Notes: generated by a model not told the origin, from the sequence alone. 64,000 bases of DNA from Voacanga thouarsii (GCA_026120185.1 JANUWF010001726.1:1322501-1386500), one strand, 5' to 3'; positions 23,979-36,541 are shown, numbered from the stretch's first letter. Program-made: numbers and translations.

Positions 23979-25352
23979 TGTGTCTTAGTTGTGTGGCATG
24001 ACAATCACACTTAGCTAGGGTTTCGTGTGTATCCATTATATCACACAAAAAATCTAGCTAAAATTGAGAGTTCTAATCTTATTAGAATTCCCTAATTATA
24101 ATTGGAAATATCAAGTTCTCACAATTACAACTTGGACCACAAATTATAACTAATTATAATTTGTTCACTACAACTTCTTTTTCTCTCAATCAACCCTACT
24201 ATGTTATCAAATAACATCTTGAGTACATAACCCTCTATTGTGTGTGACCTATTAGTTTTCCTAGTCAATTGGTAGCGAACATGAATTAATCCAAACGTCT
24301 TTGAGATTAATAATCCATAATTAATTAGAATTAATCCTATTAATTCTAATCAAGATTGGTTAGAATTAATCCTATTAATTCTAATCAGGATTGGTTTATT
24401 AATTCATCAATTAATAAACCCATATTCTCAGATCATGAGCGGTATCTAGCAATACATCATGACCACCCAAGAGTGCAGGAAGTCAAGTGGCTTGATATGA
24501 ACCCTTCAATAACAAATTTCAGTGCAATTAACTCCTTTCACCATACAATATTTCATTCAGTTTGGAGTATGGAATTAGTGCCAACTCCCTCTAGAATTAA
24601 TTCTGGCCCGAATGCAATAGTACTTGTACCAGGAACCCACTACTCTAGATGTGTATCAATTGCAATTGTTTCCAATATACAATCGCTTTGGCCAAGGACT
24701 TTCCGAGTAGTAATTCCTACAAGTGGCCATGAGATATTCGCCCCTACTATTAGAAATGGTGAATCTTTTATTGATCCTCTCAACTACTTTTGTTTATCTC
24801 ACAATGTACCCAATATCTATCCTATAGGTGGCCCTCAATCGAGCTCCAGAGATTGGAATCAAAGTACAAAGCTCAGCAAACAAAGTACCTTGGAGATCTC
24901 AAGTCTAAGGATACTTGCACGTTTGCTATATTGAGATTATATCACTGGCACTAAATAGTTATCCATGTTATTATCTCAAAGCTAGGTCATCCAATGAACT
25001 TGTTCCATTAACAAGCATCCATGTGTTAACTTTGAGTATCTCAATACTCACGGATATGAGAACTACCGCTTGATCAAATCAGAAAGTCTAACACATGCTA
25101 GTTTTAATGCATTAATGATGTCATGTCTCATTAATACTATGACTAGGGACTATTTAAGTACTAACACCATCCAGTGTAGTAGGAATCTCATATCATGATT
25201 TTCTTAACACAGTGTTGTACTAGGGACTTTATCGAACAGTTATATTACTTAAAGTAAACAAAAGAAACTGTAAGATAAATAATGCTTTTTATTAAAATAA
25301 AATGTGTCATATACAATGTACAAGTGATTGCCTCTAGGGTACAACGCTAACA
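23576..25352 (-). repeat. Solo A-family LTR in hAT transposase
   Basis: A 1777-bp LTR in - orientation with an exact duplication AAATG (23571-23575 and 25353-25357). Its left end reads TATTAGGTATCTC where TGTTGGGTATCTC is expected. The right end is GCTAACA. No internal region is present, so it is a solo LTR. It holds a (GA)27 tract at 23919-23972 and a 192-codon antisense frame at 24356-24934. Excision closes the transposase reading frame exactly. Confidence 0.93.
23919..23972. repeat. (GA)27 microsatellite in A-family LTR
   Basis: The longest GA run in the window. The other LTR copies have only short GA/CT tracts at the matching place (about 7172 and 44238). Confidence 0.95.
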
Positions 25353-26561
25353 AAATGTTGGAAGAATATTATGAGTAGTGGGATAATAAGATCCTGATAA
25401 TAGTTCAGTTGCTTCTTTAAAAATAAATAAACATATGAAAAGCGCAATACAATTTTCAAAATGAATTTCAAGGAGTTGAATTTGAAAATTGTAACTATTA
25501 CAAAATTCAATAAATTGATTTTGAAAAGTTACAGCACTTTCAAACATATCCAAAGTTGAGTTCCATCTAGTTTTATAATTTAATCTAATTTTTTTAAAAG
25601 AAATACATTGTTCTTGGCATAAAGCCTTAAAATTTTGTTACCTAGTTGAAAAAGTTTTAATAAATAAAATAATATTTTTAATTATATTAATAATATCATC
25701 AACATATTATAATTTTATCTAAAATTTTATATTTACAACATGTTTGAGTAATCATTCTAGTAATATTAGTACCTACATGAGGATATTCAAATAATTCTTT
25801 TTTGTACTAACCAACCATAATCTATCTAATGACATGTAATGCACAAATAAGACTCATCAGAAATTACAGTCCAACAATCACAAGTAAGAGCAAATTTTCA
25901 ATTGTAAGAATCAAATATAACAATAAGACACTATTTTATTTCTTTACATATCTTTATTATATCATTTTTTTAATGTTATTCTTGAAATCCTTTTCCATGC
26001 AGGTTGGTAATTGTATTACATGTATTGTTCATAATGTGAATTTTCTGCAAAATTAAAATGTAATTTAGTTTGAACAACCATTTTATCAAATCCACTTTTA
26101 TTTTTTTTAATGATCATATTGAAAATTATCTAAAATTTGACTACTTGTAGTATGGATTTGTTGTTATTTAAGTAAGTTTTCTAACTAATTATTATATGGC
26201 CTTTTATATGTCTAATTAATGTTCTTGTCTCTCTTGTCTTCTTATGTGCATATATCACTTTACAAATTTTACATGTTGCCCTATCATTATCATTATCCTT
26301 TTCAAAAAGATTCCAAACCATAGATATTTTTGCTTTAGCTATAACTTCCGAAGTTTCACTATCATCCTAACTCATATTAGATTCATTAAGATTAATAGTT
26401 GGAGTTAGTTGTGATTGTGAAATACTAACGCTAGGCCTACTAGGGCCTTCATTTTTATTACCTATTCCATTATTTATTAAATTTAAGGCTAGATCTACAT
26501 TAAAATTAGAATGTGTAGATAATTATGATGAAGAAAACTAATGATATTGATTTGGATCCAT

Positions 26562-27262
26562 TATTTCTAAATAAAAAAAATCAATTAAAATTCAAATAAA
26601 AGTTCAAAAAAAATAAAATAAAGCATTAACAAATAATGAAATAAGAGAATTGAAAAATATAAATAACTTGTAAATTAATTTAAAAAATAAACAAATAACT
26701 AAAAAAAATAAGAAATTAATAAATTTTAAAAATAATAATGTAATATTAAGAAATACTAACTAGTTGATGGCAAAAAACAATAACACTTTGTGGAGCTTTA
26801 CTTCTTGTCTTCTTTAAGACTTGAACTATCTACTATTCCGCCACTCAATAATCTTCCAAAATATGAAGACTTTGCTTGAAGAATTAAATAAATAAATAAA
26901 TAAATTCTATTCTAACACTTTTTGCACAGGAAATGAAGAGATTTAAGGATTTTGAGAGAAAAATGAATGAAAATAAGAGAGTTAGAGAGAATTGGAAGGA
27001 GTTGAAGAGAGTTAGAGAGTGTTTTGATGAGTTTTAGGGTGAATTTAGAGTATTTATAGAGTTTTGGGGGGTTAAGAGAGAGAATATAGCCGTTGGAGGT
27101 CAAAATGTAAAAAATAAAATTGTTTTGACCGTTTGGGGGTCAAAATGTAAAAAACAAATTGGAGAGCCGTTATATTACGGCTTCCCAAGACTGGCCGGCC
27201 CATCGGTCCTTAGGCCGTGGTGGGCCAGGGATTAAAATCCCTGGGCTGCACCCTAGGGCCAA
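26562..27262. other. Upstream and right subterminal region of hAT
   Basis: Non-coding. 27085-27150 contains a near-direct repeat of GAGGTCAAAATGTAAAAAA / GGGGTCAAAATGTAAAAAA, each preceded by CCGTT. The last 100 bp are GC-rich with GGCC words. The transposase promoter is probably here, but no TATA box can be fixed with confidence. Confidence 0.5.
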
Positions 27263-27270
27263 CCTACTAT

Positions 27271-27384
27271 ATTGCGGCCAGTTCGGATCGCGGTTCAGGA
27301 TCAATACGGCTCGATACACTAGCCCACATGCCATTGCTAATCTTCCTTACTTGATTAATTCTCAATGCTTCATTACCTTGCTCC
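27271..27384 (-). pseudogene. Gypsy element I: gag N-terminal part
   Basis: A short stretch between hAT and copia C. On - it reads MACGLVYRAVLILNRDPNWP and then QYSR, joining the gag at 22267 in frame across the hAT insertion. The start codon is not certain. Copia C begins at 27385; its left duplication would be GCTCC (27380-27384). Confidence 0.55.
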
Positions 27385-29310
27385 TATAGGTGGATCGTGG
27401 TCAAGAAGCATATAAAGTAGATTCAACAAAAAACAAAAGTGCAATAGAAGAGTATATGCCTCTGTGATTTCTGCTAACCAGTTGCTTAGGAATAGTAGTA
27501 AGCATCTAGACAACACGATTTTCCTCTGGCTGACTTGTTGAAGCCTCGGATTCCTGTCTAGCAAGCCTCTAGCTTTTTCTCATTCATGCTTAGCTTTAGC
27601 CCTTTTAGAATATAACTGGTGCTTGAACACTTAGTGAAAGACAATTGAGAGAAAAAATTGGACTTGAATATCCTCTTGACAATCTAGTAAAAAGAAATAC
27701 CAAAAGAAGTAATTCTCTGATTTTGTGTCTTTTGGAAAAACTGACACACAGAGAAAAAACTTAGAGAGAATCACAGACAAGAGAAAAGGCCCAACCCCCA
27801 ATTGAGTGAATTTTTTTAGTCTCATCAACAATATCAGAACCCCGATAGCCTTGAAGTATTCATGGTCATTTCAAACTTATCATCTGATATCCTCTCTAGC
27901 TATCATCCCGGAGTTCAAAAAATTGAACCAAACTTACATTCCTCAACCAACTCCGAACTAGTTAGCCCTAAGCTAAACAGGTTCGAGCCTAACCTTTTGG
28001 GCCCTGGCCTGAGCTATTGGACCAAATTAATTATTTAAACTAGAACTAAGTAAATAGCCCAATAAATAATTAATTATGCAACTCAAATAAACTAGTCTAA
28101 TATTGTAGTCTATTATAATTTAGACCTAGGTTAATTCTAATTATTCATTCTGGGCTCAAGCCTTGAACAATTAATTAACTCACTAAACTAAACTAATTAA
28201 TTAATTCCCTCATTGGACCATTTTATTTTATTCTAATCCAATAAATAAATTAGCGTAATTTAATAAAACAAACCCCATTATTTTCCAAGACCAATTTCTC
28301 AACCTAAAACCATCAGGACTTATAAATTATTCCGAGAACCAAAAGACATATTTTCTTGGCCATTAGAATGACCAAAATACCAAAATACCCCTACTATAAA
28401 AATAGTTATATTTTACATTTTAAATATTTTATGATATCACCATAAGAAAATATTGACCCCAAGGACAATGTTACGTGTAGCAAAATTTCCAACCTACAAG
28501 TGTTATGACAAATATACCCCTACGTAATGAAATACATTTAAAGAGGAAAAGTGTACTAACACTTCTCTAAATAACATCTAACATCCTTAGACCTCCAATA
28601 TAATGATCCATGACTTCTTAGAATGTTTTTGCTTTCCTAAGGAGTTATCTAAAGCAAACATCCAAGTTATGTTTCCCAGGGTCCTGGATTATTAGATCAT
28701 TCAAACAATCTAAATAGGTGATATAGTGTAAAAGCTATTTTATACAAATCTGTCTTAATTAACTAGTCACATATACCTAACATACAAGTATATTGGTCCT
28801 ACGATAGAACCTAAACTATAATATATTAAAGAATACACTCCCAGTGTCATCAAACCACCAACCTATACTCAAGCCATAGGGTATAAGTCCTCATTGTAGC
28901 AGTAGTAATTTAGGTTTCTACCATATAGTACTTTTAGAAACCGCTACTACAGGTCCAGTTTTACGTATTCGAAATACACTTATGTTAAGAAGTGAGAGGA
29001 CTACTCACTGTCTAAAGGTAAGCTATTCCCCACCTAAAATTACAACATAACAAATATATCATGATGAGATTCTCATTCTCATTATCTGGTTAATAACAAC
29101 AATTTATGTGTTAGGTAACCCGTGATCTATACCTTACTGTAAAAGACCACAATCCACATGGACCACTTATTTAAACATAATGGGTCTTTTCCAATGAAGT
29201 CATGCAAAAATTAAAATGAGAAAATAAAAATAATTTGTGAAAATAAAATTTTTACTAATTTTATTAAAATTACATCAGAAATACAGTCTTAGTGGGCATA
29301 TATTCCAAAA
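27385..29310 (-). repeat. 3' LTR of copia C (1926 bp)
   Basis: Starts TATAGGTGGATCGTGG, whereas the other copy begins TGTAGGTGGGTCGTG, so the terminal TG has decayed. It ends GGGCATATATTCCAAAA next to the polypurine tract. It matches the 5' LTR (48879-49532), except that about 1.2 kb here (roughly 27715-28915) is absent there. Confidence 0.85.
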
Positions 29311-29322
29311 ATCTTCCAATTG
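29311..29322 (-). other. Polypurine tract of copia C (decayed)
   Basis: On - it reads CAATTGGAAGAT just before the LTR start TTTTGGAATATATGCCC. The usual copia form is GTGGGAGAT, so the tract has lost purines. Confidence 0.6.
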
Positions 29323-29332
29323 CACTCTAAGA

Positions 29333-31375
29333 CTACATAAGTCCATAGGTGCCTACCCCTATGGTGTCTAAAAGTCTTTTAAAGACTCTCTCAACCAAAG
29401 GCTTAATGAATAGATCAGTTAAATTATTCTCCAAGGCTATTTATTCAACCACGATTTTCTGTCTCTGAATAAATTTTTGAATCGGGTGGTACTTCTTCTC
29501 TATATGCTTTCCCTTTTTATAGTTCCTCACCTTTTTAGATTGCGAGACTGCTCTGTGTTATCGTAATAGAACGCAATTAATTTGTCCATCTGTGACACGA
29601 TTCCATGTTCTGTGAGGAACTTTTGGAGCCAGATTAATTCCTTGGATGCCTTCGAAACTGTCACATACTCATCTTCCATGGTTGAGTCAGCAATGCAAGA
29701 TTGCTTAATACTCTTTCTTGAAATAGTTCCTCTAGACAAGGTGAAGATATATCCACTAGTGGATTTCCCTCATCCTTATCTGCCTAGAACTCTGAGTCGG
29801 TGTATCCTATAGGAATCAACTCATCAGCCCTATAAACCAACAAATAATCTCTCATTCTATTGAGGTAGTTGAAAATATGCTTTAGAGCTTGCCAATGAAG
29901 CTCCCTGGAGTTTGATTGATATCTACTGACTAACTTTACGACAAAACAGATATCTGATCTAGTACAAAACATAGCATACATGAGGTTTCCCACAACCGAA
30001 GTGTAGAGAATTCTACTCATCCTACATTTTTCTTCTTGAAAATTAGGACAGTCTTTTGAAGAAAGAGACAATCTATGTCTGCAAGAGATTAGTACTCCCT
30101 TGCATGAGTCAATGTTGAACTTTATCAATATCTTGTCAATGTATATGGCTTGAGATAAGCCTAACATTCTTTACTTCCTATTTAAACGTTGCTTAATTGA
30201 ATGTTAATAGGATATATAAAGAATAAGTTTCTATAAAAGTGTCCAGTATATAAAATTTCTCCATTTTTATTAATAGTAGTACAAGAATGGAAAGAAACAG
30301 AATAACCATAATTTATTAGTCTTGCAACTAAAATCAAATTCTATCTGAAATCTAGTACATATAAAATACATTCAAAATAACTATTCTATTACAATCAGAT
30401 TGAAGCTCTAGCACTCCCACTGTTTGTGCCCACACTTATACTCCATTTCCTATGCGGAGTTCATATTCGTCCTTCTGGAGTCTTCTTATATTTCTATACC
30501 CCTTCAAGAAGTTGCAAATATGATTAGTGGTTTCATAATCAACAATCTAAGTGGAAGTTGATCTAACTATTGATATAGACTCTAAATAGCAAAAATTACC
30601 TGTAGGATTTTTTTTAGCTTGAAGATTTGGACACTCCTTTTTCTAGGTCCCTTCTCGTCACACTTGAAGTACGTGTCTTTGTTAGGTTGGGACTTGGGTT
30701 AGACTGCTGCATTTCCCTTCTTCTTTTTGAACTTTCTAGGCTTGGCCCAATTCTAGAAGAAGATGTCTTAGCAATCAAAGCCTTGCACTGTGGCTTCATG
30801 ACCTTCTCTGCCACCTAGAGTTCCTTTATTAACCACTGTTAAACTTATGTTTAACTTATTTATATTGTAATTCAACTTAAATTGAATGAAAGAGCCTAGA
30901 AAATATTTGAAAACCATATCCACTTAACTCTCGGGGTCAATCACAGCTCCCAAGACTTCCGCTTTCTTGAAAACAGCAATCATTTTGAGTATATGCTCCC
31001 TAAATAACACTTTTCAGCTTTTTTTGGTACTTACAATCGTTCTAAGAGCCTCCTACCTTATAAGCTGGCTTTTATTAGTGAACATAGTGGCAGTGACGTG
31101 TTAATATCATAAACAGTAGCTATATGCTTATATTTGGATTGAAGCACACTAGACATGGAGGCCAACATGTAGTAACAAACCATTTTGTCGGCCTTCTTCT
31201 ATGCCTTTTTAGCCTCACACTCTTCTGTGTAGAACCCTCCCTGATAATAGGGCAAATTTCATATAGTACATACTTATACTCCTCTGCGGTGAATATTATA
31301 TCCAAGTTCCTTTTGTCTAGTCTACATAATTTGGACCCATTAGCTTATTCTCTTGAATACTAATGATAAAAGGAT
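29333..31375 (-). pseudogene. gag-pol: Copia C gag-pol with large internal deletion
   Basis: From 31375 on -: IQENKLMGPNYVD and LDIIFTAEEYKYVL (Gag N-terminus), REHILKMIAVFKKAEVLGAV and LNYNINKLNISLT (UBN2 Gag), a decayed knuckle FKCDEKGPRKR (about 30650), a protease remnant STWIVDYETTNHICNFLKG (about 30520) and pre-integrase sequence ending near 30190. It jumps directly to late RT (MLGLSQAIYIDKIL, from about 30170) and RNase H (YTDSEF, CIADSTMEDEYV, YYDNT), ending at the TAG at 29333. The integrase and most of RT, including YVDD, are missing. The deletion breakpoint is about 30175-30195. Confidence 0.85.
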
Positions 31376-31723
31376 TGAAAGAACCTCCACCAACCTTTTT
31401 TAAAAATCGAAAATGAAAAAAAAAAATCTCAATTTGTGAAAAACAAATAATTTGTATATTTTATCCTCGTACTAAAATAAATAATAGTTAACTATATCAC
31501 TATTATCTTTAATATGATCAGTTTGGCTCTTAGAAGAATTGACATAGCTTTTTAGGAAGATTAAGAATTTCCTAAGCTAAATGTGTTGATCACCACAAAT
31601 CAACTATTCTTCTAGGTAATGATTCAAAAGATAACTTAATCTAGGGGATTTCCATTTCTTCTTATTTTCTATAGACAATTCTCATACTATGACCTCCAAC
31701 GTGGGCTGACCGATTATAGTACG
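31376..31723 (-). other. Leader of copia C, first part
   Basis: Non-coding. It holds the GTACG target-site copy (31719-31723) of solo LTR D and continues at 36015. Confidence 0.6.
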
Positions 31724-31970
31724 TGCGAAACCCCAGTCAAGACCAACCTTAGAGTAAGGGGTTGGGATGCATATCATGCCTTATTTCATGATTTAATATA
31801 TTTTTATATGATTTTTATGTGCTTTGGATTTGAGTTTTATTGCCTTGAATCCTTGTTGGTGAGTATTGAGTGAGAAGGGCAAAATGGTAATTTTTGCATG
31901 AGGTGAAAATAGGAAGATAGCTTGAGGATTAAATAGGAATTAATTTTCTAGTGGAAATAACAACAAGAGT

Positions 31971-32036
31971 TGTTGTGGTTTAGTGGTTAGAGCTTTGGAA
32001 TCAATTCTTGATGTCTTGGGTTCGAATTCCATCATA
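31971..32036 (+). other. tRNA-like pol III box pair in LTR D
   Basis: TGGTTTAGTGG at 31976 fits the A box of tRNA promoters, and GGTTCGAATTCC at 32019 resembles the B box with one extra base, 31 bp downstream. The same block is at 53570-53635 in E's LTR. No full cloverleaf can be drawn, so it is not a working tRNA gene. Confidence 0.55.
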
Positions 32037-33672
32037 GAAGCTTTAGCTTGATTAAATTTTATTTTTTTGCTTGGGGAAGAATAATTTCGACCTTATAAGC
32101 TTGGAGTAAGGTAGGGATGATATCCTAAGAGAGACATGTTAGGAGTAACCTCATTCTACTCCCTTACCTTACTCGAATTTCCTAAAGGGAATTCATTTTC
32201 CCTTGATCTTTGATTTTCCTTAATTCTCAGCTCATTAGTTTGATCAAGTGATTCTAGCCATTTTCTTTCTGAAAATTTCAGTAAAGTGCTGTGATCTTGT
32301 AGGATCAAAATGTCTTAGTAAAAGACTTCTTATGGTCTGAAAAATGTGGAAGAGTTGTGGGAAATTCCAAGAGGAAAAAATATCCCTCTAGTGAGCTTGC
32401 TAAAAATTCACTCTAACTAGTTCATCTTTCTTCTTGGAATGAGCTGAAATTTTCCAGCTTATTGTGCCTTGAAAGTGTCGAGTTTCTTAGCTAACATTCC
32501 CTCCCAAATGCTGCCAGAGAAATGGTCTTTAGGATCAGTTTGCAATCTAAATTTCCTGGCCATTTTCGGACTGCTCAAAGCTGGAGCAACAACAGGAAAA
32601 ACTCTTGTACAAATCGCCACTTTGAGAGTCCAAAACCAAGCTGTTATCTTCCAGATTTTGTGCAGCACCTTAGGCATGTTTTTCCTCCATGAAGAAGGCT
32701 GGAAACCAGCCTTGAATACCCCCGAAATTCCCTTCAAACTCTCTGCAAGTTGGCTGGAAATGGCAGCCAAAAATCTGTCCAGAAAATTTCTGCCCAGCGA
32801 AATTCTGTGCAGGAAAATTTTTCAGCTTTGTTTCCTAATCTTCTTCTAACTGAAACACCACCCATGTTCTGCATAAACCTTCCTTAAACCTCCAGTAACA
32901 ACGCTCCATTGTTTCCCTTAAGCTTCTGCACGAAATTCAGCAATGGCTGTCCGAAAATCTCTCCAACAAATCCCTACAATTATGCTTGATTGATTTTCAA
33001 AATTCCAGCCACCTTTATTTAGCAACTTTCCATAATGCATTCCCCAAATAACCAGACTTCTTCTTCACCATTGAGCACCCTACTTTCGGCCACCATAAGC
33101 TTCCATAAACTAGCATTAATCCCACCGAAATTCTGCTCAAACAATCGGCCATGGCAGACTTCCAAAGCTCTCCAACAATCAAGATATTCTTGGAATATTT
33201 AGTTTCAAAATTCACTTCCTAAAAATATTCTTCAAGGATTGTAACAACTAACCTTTCCTTTTCCCTTCCAAATCAGAGAAACAACTTCCTAAACTCTACA
33301 GAAATTCGGCCAGCCCTAGCTCTCACAGAATTTCGGCAGCTATACAAATCCAATTTCTCGAATTCTCTCAACCTCCAAGAACACACACACTACACCAAGA
33401 ACACCTACCTCTTTCCTTCACCTAATACCCCTCCAAACCATCTCAAATCCTCTCTAAAACTTCCAGATTTGACCTACTCACTGCCGTGAGTCCATCAACC
33501 CCATTCTTAACATCAAACTCCACAAATCATCTTGCTACTTCGGATCAAAACCAGAAATTTCTGTGAAGGACAAGAACACCTTCAAGATAAATTTATTCTA
33601 ACAACTTCATTTCCTCCAATCTTGATCTCTAATGAGAACCTATGTGTGTAAACATGCTAATGGTTTCTTTTC

Positions 33673-33697
33673 CTCTCTCTCTCTCTCTCTCTCTCTC
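33673..33697. repeat. (CT)12 microsatellite in LTR D
   Basis: Lies directly before CATGGCCGGATGGC. E's LTR carries the same site as (AG)21 at 51901-51942 on the opposite strand, so the tract predates the two copies. Confidence 0.92.
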
Positions 33698-36014
33698 ATG
33701 GCCGGATGGCTCCTTTTCCCCATGACCATGTTTTCGCCATCTCCCTTGGACAAAGTTAGGCATCAAGGAGTTGAGATCTATTCTAAACTCCTTCAAAGCA
33801 TTCATCGATCAAGTAAATCCCTTCAATCCTTCTTTTAAACTCTAGAATCATGTCTCTAGGATGATGTTGATAGTAGGTGGATGGTGATAGGATTCGAGTA
33901 TATATATATTGTTGAGATTGAAGCATGAACATTTGTATGATTGTGAAGGAGATGGGATTTATGCATGGAATGATTATCTCGGTTGGTTGTATGATGATTT
34001 GAGGTTTGATGCATGCCATAGGTCGTATTTGGGATGAAGTATGCTAGGGATCATGCCACCTTTGGTGAATAGGATTTATATGCATGTTAGATTATTGAAG
34101 CCATGATCATATTTATGCTAGTAGAGGTTAGATCATGTCTTAATAAATTTAGATCTATGCTTATGTGCATGATTTGCATGATTTGATGAATGGAAGGATT
34201 GCATATGTTCTTGATTGTGGTTAGCCATAGAAATTTGATCATGATCTAGTTGTCCCTAAACTAATTTTATTTCATAAATAAAATATTTAATGATATAAAA
34301 TTTTCCTAGTGAATTTCGAAAAAAAAAAACCTAGGAGGGGTAGATTTCGATTATTATATACATAAAAGATATTTTAGTCAAATAAATAATAATTTTTGCT
34401 AGAAAATAAAATAAAGAAATATTATTTAAAATAAAGAAATCAATTAAAGCCTTTTTTTTGGAAATAATTATAATTAGTAAAATATTTATTAAATCAAATC
34501 CCTTTTTAAAAGTTTACTTACTATTTTCCAAGCAAGACTCATTAAATTTAATCTCAACTAGTTTTAGCAACCAATTATTTTCTAACAACTAAACTATTAT
34601 TAAATCATTGTTTTACTTATTACTACCTAGGACTCTTGATCAAGTAAACTCTGAATTTTTCTTAGCAAGATTTAAACTTTCAACTTATTAGAATTTATTT
34701 CCCAAACCATTAATTATTTTAAATATCAAATTAGGCCCAACCTACAAACCTATTTATTTATTGTTTGGCCTTAAAGCTTGGGACACTAGGATCATGGTAG
34801 TAGTAAGTGGAGTTGATTTAAAATTGAGGAAGTGGATTGAGTCTTGGAATTGATTGTGATTTGTATTTGCCCATGTGGGGTTAGGTCAGCTGTTGGAGAC
34901 CTTGTTGTTGTGAGCAAGAACCAGGTAAGCTCCTGCATAAAACTTGATCGATGTGAAATGTTTTCCTTATGGCAAGCCAAATATGGAGTGTATGGACACT
35001 CGTTTATTTGAAGGCAATTGAGGGTTGAATTCGTTCTTATTTCCAACACTTAAATTATTTAAAAGTTAATGAGCAGATTTTCCAAACTTAAAACTCTTTC
35101 TAAAACTGATTTCTCCCAAAACTTTGGAAACCCTTAAATTGCCATTTTCATGGAGAGCAATGCTTTGTTCATTTTATCCTAAGTGGGAAACGTCGTTGAG
35201 TACTCAATAAGGGTGGACTACTAGGACTAGTCTGTAAAGGTTTAGGGTAAGTCTCTCAGTAGGTGGCCACCTCTGAGGGGTGAGTCCATCCTGGATAAGA
35301 TGTCAGTCCAGTGAGTCGTGCCGGTCCGAGCTAGCAGTTTGTTTTCAGACAAGTGACTGTGTTTTGCCGGAATGGACACCCGGTGGTTGTTTGGGTATAG
35401 AGAAGGAGGAGTATCTTGCCCAGTAGGCTGACCACCTACTTTTGTCAGTCTGCACAAAGTGTCGGCATTCTGACTGGTTATGGGGCCCAACGTGTGGTAA
35501 CCCATATCCCTTTCTTTCGAGTGGTTGATTTTGTTACTTATGTATGGCTGGAAAAGCCAAAACGCTACTCTTGCTTTTGACTAATGCTTATTGCTTGCCA
35601 ATATTTCTCTTATAATGGTTTCACACTTTGCATCCACGAACTGTTTTCACTAAACACCCAAACCACACACGGACTTACTAAGATTTCTGTCTCATCACCT
35701 TTTTACCATGATTTCAGGTCGATCCTACTGTGGGGATGTGTAGCTAGTAGTATCTGCCTTGGAAGAGATTGTTGTCATTTAATTCTATGTATTGTTTTGG
35801 GGAGACAAGAGTGGATAATTTTATTTATGGTTTTGTTTTGGGAATTCATGGATTTATTCTTGAAGTATTTTGGGTTGTAATAAATTTTTAAGTTAAAGTA
35901 TTATTTTTATTCCGTAATTTTATTTGTGTGACCTAGTTATAAAGACCCCTTGTCCTTTGGATGGGGCGACATCCCTGGCCCTGGCGGGCCTAGGTAGCAG
36001 GGTGTTACAGTACG

Positions 36015-36541
36015 TGTTTCGAGTATCAATTATATCTATCTATTAGATCTAAATCCTTGTGGAATTCCCATCCCATACGAGTTCACTCCCATGGAAACAC
36101 GAGGGGAACCAAGATCTCTAATGAGGACCGTTATAGATGCTGTGGGGCCATTAGAATCTCTCTCCCACTTAGTATTTCAAAACAAGTTTTTTTTTTTTTT
36201 TCAAAAAATATCCTTTTGAAAATATCCCATTAAGCATCCCTTAAATCTTGTAAATTATCTAAACCCATAAATCTCTATATCAAGGTAAAATCATTTAAGA
36301 GATTTTCTATGGATTAATTTTACCTAGTTAAGAAACTTAATGATTTTAAAAATTTTCTTTTAAAACTTCGTAGAGACTTTGGTCTCAAGTTTCATTTGAA
36401 AAAAATATTTTTCTAGTAAAAATAAATTAAAATAATTTTTTTCCTTTTAACTTAAAAATATCCAAAATATTCTTTATGTTAACGATAAAATCCTTTGAGA
36501 GAATAACTAGGGATTAATTTTTCTTTTAAGCTAAAAATAAC
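36015..36541 (-). other. Leader of copia C, second part
   Basis: AT-rich and non-coding. It ends in the ATAAC copy (36537-36541) made by insertion of F. The C leader resumes at 47898. Confidence 0.55.

Larger units (their letters stand above)
22787..26561 (-). pseudogene. hAT transposase, broken and split by an LTR
   Basis: Starts at ATG 26561 (MDPNQYH). An N-terminal BED zinc finger is clear: WNLFEKD, CKICK and RHIKGH near 26330-26190. A decayed central part follows (CDCW, ESYLCITCH, IDYGWLVQKRII near 25850-25790). Then come ELLSGSYYPTTHNILPTF and, after the LTR, AKVAHIFSEYMEHLQYG and KYYKDIPILYYMVLCLD. The C-terminal hAT dimerisation region reads LSKMACDLLTPPIST, LSESVFSENARIIDERR and LAPHTLKMLICYSSW near 22860-23020, ending WGE* at 22787. 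Several stops make it non-functional. A family A solo LTR at 23576-25352 interrupts it. Confidence 0.9.
22276..27262 (-). mobile_element. hAT DNA transposon (with nested LTR)
   Basis: Flanked by the exact 8-bp duplication CCTACTAT at 22268-22275 and 27263-27270, the length typical of hAT elements. Removing the element and one repeat joins the host gag frame (NWPQYSR to EDKQQEEFG). Both subterminal regions are GC-rich with many GGCC/CCGG words (22290-22450 and 27170-27262), unlike the AT-rich interior. The outer ends (TAGAATGTGGG on the left, CCCTAGGGCCAA on the right) are poor inverted repeats, so the exact termini are less sure than the duplication. It encodes a broken transposase on -. Confidence 0.85.
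31724..36009 (+). repeat. Solo LTR D of Tekay-like gypsy family (4286 bp)
   Basis: Runs TGCGAAACCCCAGTC...GGGTGTTACA with exact GTACG duplications at 31719-31723 and 36010-36014. It matches the LTRs of element E in reverse orientation (49533-53882). There is no internal region, so it is a solo LTR. It contains a tRNA-like box pair (31971-32036) and a (CT)12 tract (33673-33697). Its last 75 bp (TTATAAAGACCCCTTGTCC onward) are well conserved with E. Several short ORFs, the longest 126 codons at 32469-32849, do not stay open in E. Confidence 0.93.

Noticed and set aside
31971..32036. Functional tRNA gene
   Set aside because: Box A and B are present, but no acceptor stem or full cloverleaf can be drawn and the B box has an extra base.
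32469..32849. 126-codon ORF on + in solo LTR D as a gene captured by the LTR
   Set aside because: The matching place in E's LTR (around 52915-53100, - strand) is broken by shifts and stops, and no domain is recognisable.
35242..35505. LTR ORF in D recurring near 59843-60055 in E as a conserved protein
   Set aside because: The recurrence follows from LTR homology, the frames differ in length and there is no start or domain support.
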